A DNA stretch of 64,000 nt from Lachnospiraceae bacterium. GTDB lineage: Bacteria > Bacillota > Clostridia > Lachnospirales > Lachnospiraceae. The notes below the pieces were generated by a model, which did no database searches, was not told the origin of the DNA, and saw only the letters and a program-made list of their open reading frames with translations. Below, piece after piece: positions 33,949-43,000 of this stretch. Both the position numbers and the translations under genes were made by a program. The stretch covers positions 28,706-92,705 of the forward strand of contig CAADTP010000004.1 in NCBI GenBank assembly GCA_900751995.1, written 5' to 3'. Position 1 is the first letter of the stretch, and every line of letters begins with the position of its first letter.

Positions 33949-34593
33949 ATGGATCAGGACAACATCATAAAAATTTATGCACGCACTGACAACCGCATAC
34001 AGCTTAAAATGATTCCGGGACACTTCGTAACATCCCAATCCCATATCACACACTACCTGGATCTCACTACTATGAAATCCAGATGCGCTGAAGCACAGCG
34101 TATTGCATCCGCTCTCGCAGCAAATTACGAAGCATCCATTCCGGTAGACACCATCGTCTGCATGGACGGACTTGAAGTGATCGGTGCTTATCTCGCCGAA
34201 GAACTGACCAAAGCCGGCGTCCTTTCCATGAACGCACACCAGACCATCTACGTCATCACCCCTGAGTTCAACAGCACCGGGCAGATGATCTTCCGCGACA
34301 ACTATGAACCAATGATCAATGGAAAAAACATCCTCATCCTAAATGGTTCCATCACCACCGGATCCACATTGAACCGAGCTATCGAAAGCGTTCTGTACTA
34401 TGGCGGTAAGATCCGCGGCGTGGCAGCCATCTACAGCAGTGTAGACAGTGTAGCCACACTCCCTGTCCACTCTATCTTTCAGGCCAGAGACATCCCGGAC
34501 TATCACTCCTACCGCTCTGACAACTGCCCACTGTGCAAAAACCGCCAGAAGATCGATGCTATTGTCAGCAGTTACGGATATTCTGTATTATAA
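33949..34593 (+). CDS. Orotate-phosphoribosyltransferase-like (PRTase fold) protein
   Basis: 214 residues of type I PRTase fold. The mid part (VDTIVCMDGLEVIGAYLAEEL) and the late loop KNILILNGSITTGSTLNRAIESVLYYGG align with PyrE-type enzymes. However, the PRPP loop normally has two acidic residues just before the TTG (for example VDDVITTGG), while this protein has LNGSITTGS. It may therefore not be a functional transferase and could be a regulator, as PurR-like proteins are. A C-terminal CPLC-K pair could bind metal. No pyr genes adjoin. Confidence 0.65.
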   Translation: MDQDNIIKIYARTDNRIQLKMIPGHFVTSQSHITHYLDLTTMKSRCAEAQRIASALAANYEASIPVDTIVCMDGLEVIGAYLAEELTKAGVLSMNAHQTIYVITPEFNSTGQMIFRDNYEPMINGKNILILNGSITTGSTLNRAIESVLYYGGKIRGVAAIYSSVDSVATLPVHSIFQARDIPDYHSYRSDNCPLCKNRQKIDAIVSSYGYSVL

Positions 34594-34610
34594 GATTCAG
34601 ATCAATCAAC

Positions 34611-34646
34611 GAATCCCCCATGGATAGCAAAACCAGTGGGGGATTC
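34611..34646 (+). terminator. Terminator after the PRTase-like gene
   Basis: GAATCCCCCA and TGGGGGATTC pair around a 16-base loop, followed by TCTTTATCTTTT. Confidence 0.88.
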
Positions 34647-34662
34647 TCTTTATCTTTTCTTA

Positions 34663-35640
34663 TTATAATTGATATTCTCTGTACATGGCTTCACGCATTT
34701 CTTTATCTGTAACAACCTTCTGGATCTCATTACCACGATCATCAAGTATAAGCCTGTTGATCAGAACACTAAGTCGTTCTTCCCCCTGGGCCATTCCCTG
34801 AGCCATTCCCTGAGCCATTCCCTGAGCCATTCCCTGTTCTCGCCCCAGTGCTTCAGCCTGTTCTTTAGCTTCCGCCATCAGTCTTGCCCTTTTCTCAGAT
34901 TCCAGTTCCAGAACATGTCCACCCATAATCTCACCTATTCCTTTCCGGACTTTCTCCTCATTTCTGAAAATATGATCAGATATCCGAGTTATCAGTCCAA
35001 TCAGATCACTGAACAGTTCAGACCTTCCAGATTCAGTGATCTCTACCTCCAGTTTACTCCGGATCGCTTCATATTCATTCAGTAATTCCTGAAAAAGTTG
35101 TGGATTCTCACTCATCTCATGCCCTCTTTTTTCATATCGCATGATATAAAAAGGAAGCAGCATAAGAAGACTCTTTTCAAATATCTTATCTTTTGTATAA
35201 TTCTCTACTTTAATGGCAGGCACTCTGTACAAATGACATCCCCCATCCGGAAAAACCACATCCACTTCCAGAAAATCCGGCGTATTCCTACTATTTCTCA
35301 GATACAACACACAAGAACGTGGAAACTCCATCCGATACCTCCGTCCCTGCTTTCTGGCAAACTCAACAGCAGTTGCAAAATCATACTCTATCATCCGTAC
35401 AGCCATTGTCGTGTCATCCGTACTCTGACATTCTATATGATAAATCCTGTTTCCGATCAACAACCGCGAATCCGTAATAATCTCACCATCCACCCGCTGA
35501 TACTCATTACGCAGCTGCACAATCTCCACATCAGCCGGGTATGATGTATGAAAAACATCATTGATCAAAGGCACGACCAGAAACGTCATTTTCTCCATCA
35601 TAGTACGAAAAACATCATCAAAAATCGTATTATCTCTCAA
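34663..35640 (-). CDS. Rpn-family PD-(D/E)XK nuclease / transposase-like protein
   Basis: 325 residues. Begins with the family pattern MRDNTIFDDVFRTMM...VPLINDVFHTSYP; the nuclease core has RLLIGNRIYHIECQSTDD with the E-x-Q catalytic pair and RMIEYDFATAVEFA. Rpn proteins (PDDEXK_2) are recombination-promoting nucleases found in many copies in gut Firmicutes and often treated as mobile-element-like. The C-terminal region contains a tandem MAQG repeat. An A-rich, repeat-bearing island lies directly upstream. Confidence 0.82.
   Translation of the reverse strand: MRDNTIFDDVFRTMMEKMTFLVVPLINDVFHTSYPADVEIVQLRNEYQRVDGEIITDSRLLIGNRIYHIECQSTDDTTMAVRMIEYDFATAVEFARKQGRRYRMEFPRSCVLYLRNSRNTPDFLEVDVVFPDGGCHLYRVPAIKVENYTKDKIFEKSLLMLLPFYIMRYEKRGHEMSENPQLFQELLNEYEAIRSKLEVEITESGRSELFSDLIGLITRISDHIFRNEEKVRKGIGEIMGGHVLELESEKRARLMAEAKEQAEALGREQGMAQGMAQGMAQGMAQGEERLSVLINRLILDDRGNEIQKVVTDKEMREAMYREYQL
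34786..34836 (-). repeat. 12-bp tandem repeat encoding (MAQG)n
   Basis: Four units of CTGAGCCATTCC (first unit CTGGGCCATTCC), encoding MAQG repeats inside the Rpn-type gene. An in-frame microsatellite whose number could vary by slippage without frameshift. Confidence 0.85.
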
Positions 35641-35856
35641 ACAATACTCCTTCTGGTATATACAATTATACCATCAACCAAACACTTCAGAAACCCTGTA
35701 TACAGTTTTTATAAATATTTTTTGAAAAAACGCTTCAGACATTGAAGCAAAAAGAAACCAAATAAATGGATAGATCTTATAAGATATACAAATCATACCA
35801 CACATCCCACCACAACACCACAAAAAACCATCTCCAAATTTCGACACCACCTTCCA

Positions 35857-36100
35857 GCGTCCAGCAACGCACCGACATTCACAACCTCCCTCCAAACCAC
35901 ATGGAATCTCAACCTTCCAAACTACAGGCGTCCAGCAACGCGCCGACGCTCACAACCTCCCTGACAAACACATAGAATCTCAGGCTTCCAAACTACAGGC
36001 GTCCAGCAACGCGCCGACGCTCACAACCTCCCCGGCAAACCACAAGGAAACTCAGCCTTTCCTCCCAGCCATCCAGCGCAGCGCTGATGGCTCATCCAAC
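35857..36100. repeat. 71-bp direct repeats with hairpin core
   Basis: Units start with GCGTCCAGCAACG at 35857, 35928 and 35999 (period exactly 71); a diverged fourth begins near 36068. On the minus strand each core reads GCGTC-GGCGCGTTGCTG-GACGC or a variant that still pairs; unit four changes both arms (GCCATC/GATGGC). No ORF with a ribosome site runs through the array. The surrounding 35641-36130 stretch is poor in G on the plus strand. Confidence 0.75.
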
Positions 36101-36129
36101 TCCCGTCAGACCACTCTATCCCTCCCACC

Positions 36130-36400
36130 ATGACCGCACAGTGTGAGGTTTGCAGCAGAAGTCCGGGTGCTTTGGAGTGAGCCTTGGTCCATACTTAGCG
36201 TCTGAGGTGGTTCACGGAGAGGTACCCGGCGGCCACAAGCCGCAGGGTAAGGCCCATCTGTCTGAGCCAGGTACGCATCAGCGTACATGGCGAGTTATGG
36301 GCCGGCCGCTCCGTGAGACACCTCAGACGCTTAGTATGACCAGGCGAAACGACGGCACCCGGACTTCTGCTGCAAATCTCACACGTCCGTCCGCGTCATC
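36130..36400. ncRNA. Large foldback element / candidate structured RNA
   Basis: Arms 36141-36170 and 36355-36384 pair over 30 bases with a single G-U-type difference. Arms 36185-36219 and 36309-36342 pair again after an asymmetric internal loop. The centre holds two more hairpins: ACCC..CGGC-CACAA-GCCG..GGGT (36224-36248), and GGCCCAT/ATGGGCC (36251-36303) enclosing GCCA..GTACGC-ATCA-GCGTAC..TGGC. Outer bases ATGAC-CGC/GCG-TCAT extend the helix. It could be a noncoding RNA or a miniature mobile foldback; strand unknown. No ORF inside looks genuine. Confidence 0.6.
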
Positions 36401-36429
36401 TTGCCCCCACCAAACACCTGTGCTATAAT
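36401..36429 (+). promoter_or_regulatory. Promoter of the DUF4317/HAD genes
   Basis: TTGCCC (36401-36406), 17-base spacer, TATAAT (36424-36429), 33 bases before ATG 36462. It abuts the right edge of the foldback element. Confidence 0.65.
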
Positions 36430-36461
36430 CAAACTAATTAAAAAACCGAGGTAAACCACAC

Positions 36462-37676
36462 ATGAACAAAAAAGAAATCGCAGAAATAAAAAAACAATTC
36501 ACCCCTGACCGCTGCTCCATCACCCGCATCTGCGGCTGCTACGTAGACGGTGAAAAAAACAAAAAAACCGAACTCAAAGAAGCCTTCTTATCCTTATCAG
36601 AGGAAGAAACCTTCAAATACTTCGACATCTTCCGAAAAACCCTCACCGGCACCATCGGAAAAAACCTCATCAACATGGAATTTCCTCTGGATCAGGAAAC
36701 CGAAGGCGGAACCCAAAACTTCCTCATGAAACTCCGCAAAAGCAAACTCACCGACGACACCCTCACCGAAGCCTTCTACGACAGAATCATAGAAAACTAC
36801 GACTACGGTGAAAACTACTACATCATCCTCATCCACGCAGTCTACGACATCCCCGGCAAATCCTCCGACGGTGCCGAAATGTTCGACGCTTCCGATGAGA
36901 TCTACGATCACATCCTCTGCAGTATCTGCCCGGTCAAGCTCTCCAAAGCAGGCCTGCATTACAATGCAGAGACAAACAATATTGAAGACCGTATCCGGGA
37001 CTGGCTGGTAGAAATGCCTGACTGGGGCTTCCTTTTCCCACAGTTCAACGACCGCAGTACCGATATCCACGGACTTCTCTACTACACCAAAAACGCCGAA
37101 AATCTCCGCTCCACCATGATGGAAGAAGTCTTCGGCTGCACCACACCACTATCTGCCGGAACCCAGCGTGACTCCTTCAATGCTCTGGTGGAAGAAACCC
37201 TTGGTGATGACTGTGCCTACGACACAGTCCTTGAGATCCATGAAAAGCTCAACGATCTCATCGAATCCCAGAAGGACGAACCGGAACCTGTTGTCCTCAC
37301 CAAATCCGAAGTCAAACGTCTCTTCGAAGAATGCGGCGTAGAAGACGAAAAGCTCCAGAACTTCGATGAACAGTATGAGCTTGCCGCAGGAGAAAAATCA
37401 GCTCTGGTAGCATCCAACATCACCAACACCCGGAAATTCGAGATCAAAATCCCTGACGTGGTGATCCACGTAGCACCGGACCGGGCAGAACTGGTAGAAA
37501 CCCGCATCATCGATGGTCGAAAATGCCTTGTGATCCCCATGGAAAGTGAAATAGAACTCAACGGCATCCGTGTCAGCACACTGAACTCTGTTGAAGATAC
37601 ATCCGCAGAACCGCTTCCTGTTAATGATATTACTGACATTGATGACAGTAACACCGAAGAAGAAATCCCATTTTAA
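36462..37676 (+). CDS. DUF4317 family protein
   Basis: 404-residue soluble acidic protein of a Clostridia-restricted family (DUF4317), opening NKKEIAEIKKQFTPDRCSITRICGCYVDGEKNK. No enzymatic motif, signal peptide or membrane helix is visible. Early codons strongly favour C-ending forms (ttc, atc, acc), somewhat unlike its neighbours. A HAD phosphatase gene follows by 10 bases. Function unknown. Confidence 0.75.
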   Translation: MNKKEIAEIKKQFTPDRCSITRICGCYVDGEKNKKTELKEAFLSLSEEETFKYFDIFRKTLTGTIGKNLINMEFPLDQETEGGTQNFLMKLRKSKLTDDTLTEAFYDRIIENYDYGENYYIILIHAVYDIPGKSSDGAEMFDASDEIYDHILCSICPVKLSKAGLHYNAETNNIEDRIRDWLVEMPDWGFLFPQFNDRSTDIHGLLYYTKNAENLRSTMMEEVFGCTTPLSAGTQRDSFNALVEETLGDDCAYDTVLEIHEKLNDLIESQKDEPEPVVLTKSEVKRLFEECGVEDEKLQNFDEQYELAAGEKSALVASNITNTRKFEIKIPDVVIHVAPDRAELVETRIIDGRKCLVIPMESEIELNGIRVSTLNSVEDTSAEPLPVNDITDIDDSNTEEEIPF

Positions 37677-37686
37677 AGGAGACCTT

Positions 37687-38484
37687 ATGAACGATAAAAA
37701 AATCCTGTTCTTCGACATAGACGGCACACTGCTTACGCCTCACCCCTTCAAGGTTCCGGAGAGCACCAGCAGCGCCCTCACAAAAGCCCATGAAAACGGT
37801 CATCTTCTTTTCATCAACACCGGCCGCACCAAAGTAATGATGCCCTCTGCACTCTCAGAGCTTCATTTCGATGGCTATATATACGGCTGTGGAACCCACA
37901 TTTACATGGACAACAAATTGCTTTTTTTCCGCACAGTCCCAAATCTTCTGTGCAAGGAAACCGTAGACCTTCTCCGCAAATGCAAGATCGAGGCAATTTT
38001 TGAATCCAACACTGAGATCCTGTATGATGGCGCATCTCCGGCCCAGTCCGAATTCGGAGTCAAAATGCGAAAAGAAATTCCAATGGTCGACATCACGAAA
38101 TTCAATCGGGAGGATGCCTGCACTTACTCTTATGACAAATTCCTGGTACATATGCTGCCGGATTCCGATGTCGAAAAATTCCACAGCTTCTGTAATGATC
38201 ATTACACCTATTTTGATCACGGAGACGGAATCTGGGAAGTCACACAAAAGGGTACCAGCAAAGCCACAGGCATGGAATTTCTCCTGGACCGCCTTTCCAT
38301 CCCCAGGGAAAACTGCTACGCATTCGGAGACAGTCCCAACGACCTTCCCATGCTGAAAGCTGCCGGAGTCGGCGTTGCTATGGGAAATGCTTACGGAGGC
38401 ATCGAAAAGCACTGCACATACCAGACAAGTGCAGTCGACAGGGACGGGATTCTTCACGCACTGGAGCATCTCGATCTGATCTGA
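37687..38484 (+). CDS. HAD-superfamily (Cof-type) phosphatase
   Basis: 265 residues from ATG 37687 with AAGGAG 5 bases before. Motif I FFDIDGTLLTP (nucleophile Asp), motif II TGRTK, and motif IV FGDSPNDLPMLKAAGVGVAMGNA are all present, with a C2-type cap between, as in Cof/YbiV sugar-phosphate phosphatases. Substrate unknown. It is in an operon with the DUF4317 gene and ends at a terminator. Confidence 0.88.
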   Translation: MNDKKILFFDIDGTLLTPHPFKVPESTSSALTKAHENGHLLFINTGRTKVMMPSALSELHFDGYIYGCGTHIYMDNKLLFFRTVPNLLCKETVDLLRKCKIEAIFESNTEILYDGASPAQSEFGVKMRKEIPMVDITKFNREDACTYSYDKFLVHMLPDSDVEKFHSFCNDHYTYFDHGDGIWEVTQKGTSKATGMEFLLDRLSIPRENCYAFGDSPNDLPMLKAAGVGVAMGNAYGGIEKHCTYQTSAVDRDGILHALEHLDLI

Positions 38485-38511
38485 TGATCCGTAAAGCAGG
38501 CATGAGCATTA

Positions 38512-38560
38512 CAAAAAACGAGCCGTGTACGATAAACCCGTACACGGCTCGTTGTCTTTT
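38512..38560. terminator. Bidirectional terminator
   Basis: ACGAGCCGTGTACG-ATAAACC-CGTACACGGCTCGT, perfect 14-bp stem, with AAAAAA before and TGTCTTTT after. Confidence 0.92.
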
Positions 38561-38590
38561 CTCTTATCATTCCATTTTAAACATGGTATC

Positions 38591-39847
38591 TTATTTCTCA
38601 GCTTCCGGTGTAGCAGCTGCCTCAGATTCTGTACTGTCTGCAGTCTCCTCATCAGCCTTTGCAGAATCTCCCTCTGTCTCCGGTGTCTCAGTCACATCGG
38701 TCTGCTCCTCAGCTGCCGGTGTCTCGGTTGCCTCAGCCTCTGCAGAATCTGCTGTCGGTGTCTCAGTTACATCCGGGTCCGGTGTCGGAGTTGGAGTCTG
38801 GATCGTAAAGCTGTGATTATCTGTAATCTTGATCTTCTTAATCAATTTTTTCTCTTCTTTGATATCAGCTTTCTTCTTCCAGCCATCTGTTGTATCATTA
38901 TAGAAATCATCCTTCTTGGTGTTTGTCAGAGACTCTTTCTTACTCTCCGTTGCAGTTTTATCATTCTTGGAATCCAGTCTCACAACATACCATACGGAAT
39001 CTGTCTTTATGATCTCCTCGTTCAGTGCACCCTCGTCCAGCTTTCTTAAAGCGGTACGAACCTCATCCGGATAAGTAGTTCCGTTGGCAGCACTGTCATC
39101 ACCTTCCTCATAGGTAGGGCATGTTCCGGTTGTTGCGGTCATATCCTCGGAGATCTCATCTCCAAGAGTATTGAAATCTGCAGCCGGATCCTCTTTAACC
39201 TTGTCATAAAACTTCTGAAGATTCTCTTTATTCTTCTTGATATCATCATCGGAAAGATCATCTCCGCTGACCTTTGCACTTGCATAGCTGAAGGACATCT
39301 GCTGATATTCTTTCTCATCCAGCTTCACGTCCGCTTTGGCTTCAATGGCATCCTTCATCTTCACATCGTATGTTTCAAGCTCGAGGAAAGTCTTTACCAT
39401 ATCTTCATCAACCGCAAGCTCTGCAATTGTCTCATCAGAATTGGCAGCCATGAAGTTCTTGGCAGCTTCCTCAAGAGCCTTCTGCTCATCATCTGTGATT
39501 TCAACATCATACTCGGAAGCGTGTTCTTTCTCCAGACACATCTTTTCAACAGTTTCAACAGAAGTTGTTACCGCATTTTCACCGTAAGTCTCATCGGAAT
39601 CATCCATTTTGGTACTCCAGATAGACATATCGCTTCCGCCGCCAAGATACATCTTGTACATTGCCTCAGCCTGTGCCTGCTGCATACGTGCTGCCAGACT
39701 TACAACGCCAAACGGGATTTCCTGCTTATTGACTGTCACTGCGATCTTTGTACCATCGAGTTTTTTATTTCCGCAGCCTGCCATCATTCCTGCCGCTGTA
39801 ACGCAGACAAGAGCAGTAACTGCCGCTTTCTTTACTGAATTTCTCAT
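38591..39847 (-). CDS. PrsA/SurA-like lipoprotein (foldase type)
   Basis: 418 residues from ATG 39847 (GGAGG 5 bases upstream; an earlier in-frame ATG lies within the ribosome site). Lipoprotein signal RNSVKKAAVTALVCVTAAGM with the lipobox cysteine in MMAGCGNKK. The helical mid-region and the parvulin-like part (FNTLGDEISED, DEVRTALRKLDEGALNEEIIKTDSVWYVVRLD) match PrsA/SurA foldases. The last ~75 residues are a Pro/Thr/Glu-rich tail with TPTPTPDPDVTETP repeats, probably spanning the wall. Extracytoplasmic folding is the family role. Confidence 0.72.
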   Translation of the reverse strand: MRNSVKKAAVTALVCVTAAGMMAGCGNKKLDGTKIAVTVNKQEIPFGVVSLAARMQQAQAEAMYKMYLGGGSDMSIWSTKMDDSDETYGENAVTTSVETVEKMCLEKEHASEYDVEITDDEQKALEEAAKNFMAANSDETIAELAVDEDMVKTFLELETYDVKMKDAIEAKADVKLDEKEYQQMSFSYASAKVSGDDLSDDDIKKNKENLQKFYDKVKEDPAADFNTLGDEISEDMTATTGTCPTYEEGDDSAANGTTYPDEVRTALRKLDEGALNEEIIKTDSVWYVVRLDSKNDKTATESKKESLTNTKKDDFYNDTTDGWKKKADIKEEKKLIKKIKITDNHSFTIQTPTPTPDPDVTETPTADSAEAEATETPAAEEQTDVTETPETEGDSAKADEETADSTESEAAATPEAEK

Positions 39848-39969
39848 TTCATCCTCCATCTATCCGTCCATAAGAATCACGGTCCGGCTCTTATTCCATA
39901 ATACTTGATTATAAACGTTTTCACCTTTAAGAGCAAGGAATTTCACGAACTTACACGACATTTCACAAA

Positions 39970-40035
39970 TTATCCACAAGTCTTTCCGGGAAAATATCCG
40001 GTATCCACAAACCGGATGTTTTTTCCCGTGGATAA
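39970..40035. promoter_or_regulatory. Cluster of DnaA-box-like sites
   Basis: TTATCCACA (39970-39978, perfect consensus), GTATCCACA (40001-40009) and, inverted, TTATCCACG (40035-40027). They fall within nested inverted repeats (GGGAAAA/TTTTCCC and ATCCGGT/ACCGGAT) between mfd and the PrsA-like gene, so the stretch could also act as a terminator for mfd. Confidence 0.55.
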
Positions 40036-40060
40036 CCCTAAGCTTAGCTGATTCCTCCCT

Positions 40061-43000
40061 TTACTCCAGTGGCTCTGCCAGTTTTGCCAGCTCCCCCGCA
40101 AACTTCATCAGCTCTTCGATCAGCCTTCCCTGTGGTGTCAGGATAAATTTCGGCTCATGATCAGCCTTAAACTGCAAACCTCTCCGGTACTGCGCCATAA
40201 TAGCCGGGATACCTGCGGGATCCAGCTTGGCCTTTTCATAGAGCGTGATCCGGACATCTTTTCCAAGCTGCTTGATCTCCGTCACATATCCCTGATGGGC
40301 AAGAGCCTTCAGCCTTGCAATGGCAAGAAGGTTCAACACAGCTTTTGTCGGCTCACCAAAACGGTCGATCAGCTCCTCCAACATATCGTCATATTCCTGC
40401 TGGCTTTCAATACTGGCAATACGCTTATAAATATCCAGCTTCTGGAACTCGTTGCTGATATAGGAATCCGGGATAAACGCATCGATGTTGAGATCAATGG
40501 TCGTCTCAAAATCATCCATAGTACGGATTCCCTTTGCCTCCTTGACAGCCTCACTGAGCATCTTGCAGTAAAGGTCATAACCAACTGCGTTCATATGCCC
40601 GTGCTGCTGAGCACCGAGAAGATTTCCTGCTCCACGAAGCTCCAGATCCTTCATAGCTATCTTAAAACCGCTTCCAAGGTCTGAATACTCCCGCATGGCG
40701 CTGAGCCGTTTCTCCGCGGTCTCCTGGAGCATCTTGTTTTTGGTATACATCAGGAATGCATAAGCAGTCCTGTTGGAACGTCCTACACGCCCACGGAGCT
40801 GATAAAGCTGGGAAAGGCCATATCTGTCCGAATCATGGATGATCATAGTGTTTACGTTGGAAATATCCAGTCCTGTCTCAATAATAGTGGTGGAAACCAG
40901 TACATCCACATCTCCGTTGATAAAATCATACATTACCTGCTCCAGTTCCCTCTGACTCATCTGTCCATGTGCAAAATCCACTCTGGCCTCCGGCACAAGT
41001 CTGGATATCCGAAGGGCTACTTCGGCAATGTCATTGACTCGATTATATACGTAATACACCTGTCCACCCCGGCGAAGCTCCCTGCGGATGGCTTCCCGAA
41101 CAGTCTCCTCATCGTACTCCATAACGTATGTCTGGATCGGCACACGATCCATCGGCGGCTCTTCCAGAACGCTCATATCACGGATACCGATGAGACTCAT
41201 ATGAAGAGTTCTCGGAATCGGCGTTGCCGTCAGCGTCAGTACATCCACATCTTTTTTCATCTGCTTGATCTTCTCCTTGTGAGTAACACCGAAGCGCTGC
41301 TCCTCATCAATGATCAGAAGTCCAAGATTTTTAAATTCCACATCTTTTGAAAGAACTCTGTGGGTGCCGATCACAATATCTACCTGCCCCTTTTTGATCC
41401 CTTCGATGGTCTTTTTCTGCTGAGCAGATGTCCGGAAACGGCAGAGAAGCTCCACCTTCACCGGAAATTCTTTCATACGCTGTACAAAGGTATTATAATG
41501 CTGCTGGGCAAGAATGGTAGTAGGGACCAGATAAACCACCTGCCGGCTTTCCTGTACTGCCTTAAACGCAGCTCTTAATGCCACCTCCGTCTTTCCGTAA
41601 CCAACGTCACCACACACAAGACGGTCCATGATCCTGGTGCTTTCCATGTCTCTCTTGGTATCTTCAATGGCTGCCAGCTGATCCTCTGTCTCCTCATAAG
41701 GAAACATCTCCTCAAATTCCTTTTGCCATACGGTATCCGGTCCGCAGACATACCCCTCTTTCTCCTGGCGGACTGCATAAAGCTCTACCAGCTCTTTTGC
41801 GATATTTTTTACCGCACCCTTAACACGGCTCTTGGTCTTATTCCACTCCTGACCGCCAAGCTTATTCAGCTTGGGCGTTTTTGCGTTTTCGGAGGATCCT
41901 GAATATTTCTGCAAAGCATCCAGCTGGGTTGCCAGGATATAGAGATTACTGCCGCCCCGGTATTCGATCTTGATGTAATCCTTCACAACACGGTCAACCT
42001 CTACCTTTTCGATTCCACGGTAAATACCCAGTCCGTGCTTTTCATGAACAACAAGATCACCAATGGAAAGCTCTGCAAAATCCTGGATCCTGTTTCCGCT
42101 GTACTTTTTCTTTTTTTTGCGCTTTTTCTGCTCTTTGCCGAAAATATCGGTTTCCGTCATCACTGCAAATTTGATCAGCGGATACTGGAAGCCACGTCTT
42201 GCGTGACCATAGACCACCATGATCTCCCCGGGGCTAATGATACGATCCATGTCCTGGCTGTAAAAAGCATTCAGTCCTTCCTCTGAAAGATCCTTTGCCA
42301 GACGCTCCGCCCTGGTCCTGGAACCGGAGAGCAATGCGATCCGGTATCCCTGACTCTTATACTGAAGGAGATCCTTTACCAGAAGTTCAAAGCTGCTGTT
42401 ATAAGAATCTACAGACTTCACCGTAAGATCAAATTCCTCATTGATCTTCCATCCGGAACGTCTGGGAGAAAGTGCGGATACAGCCACACAATTCCGTCTG
42501 TTTAGCTTCTTCTGCAGTTCCTGAAAGCCACATAGCCACTGCTCCGGAAGATTTGCCTCGCCTTTTTCCTCTCTGTGCATACGACTCTGACGGTACTCTT
42601 CCTCCACACCCTCGCCGTTTTCTGCCAGGTGGTTCAGTTCATCCAGAAACACCAGTGTTTTTTCTTCCGGAAAATAATCCAGAAAGGATACCATATCTTC
42701 TCCGTCCATCTTTTCTGCAGCCGGATAAATCGTAATTTCATCTACATTTTCCAGAGATCTCTGACTTTCCGCATCAAAGCTCCGGATAGAATCTACCTCA
42801 TCATCCCACAGTTCGATACGCCAGGGATTATCCTCTGTCAGCGGATAGATATCAATGATTCCTCCACGCACAGAAAACTGCCCCGGAAGCTCTACCTGAC
42901 CAGTGCGTTCATACCCCAGCTCTACCAGCTCTTCCTTCAGCTGATCCAGATCGATCACACTGTCACTTTTAAAATGAAGAAGTCTGCTTCTGATCTTTTC

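Noticed and set aside
35674..35895. 73-codon minus-strand ORF upstream of the Rpn gene
   Set aside because: No ribosome site or family resemblance, and it runs into the 71-bp repeats.
35857..36400. CRISPR array
   Set aside because: The 71-bp units are contiguous without unique spacers, and no cas genes are present.
36130..36400. RNase P RNA, tmRNA, 6S RNA or retron msr-msd
   Set aside because: The AAGTCCGGG fragment recalls RNase P RNA, but the other universally conserved segments are absent; no tag ORF or reverse transcriptase is nearby.
36150..36428. Short plus-strand ORF across the foldback element
   Set aside because: It follows the palindromic sequence, lacks a ribosome site, and has low-complexity, non-protein-like composition.
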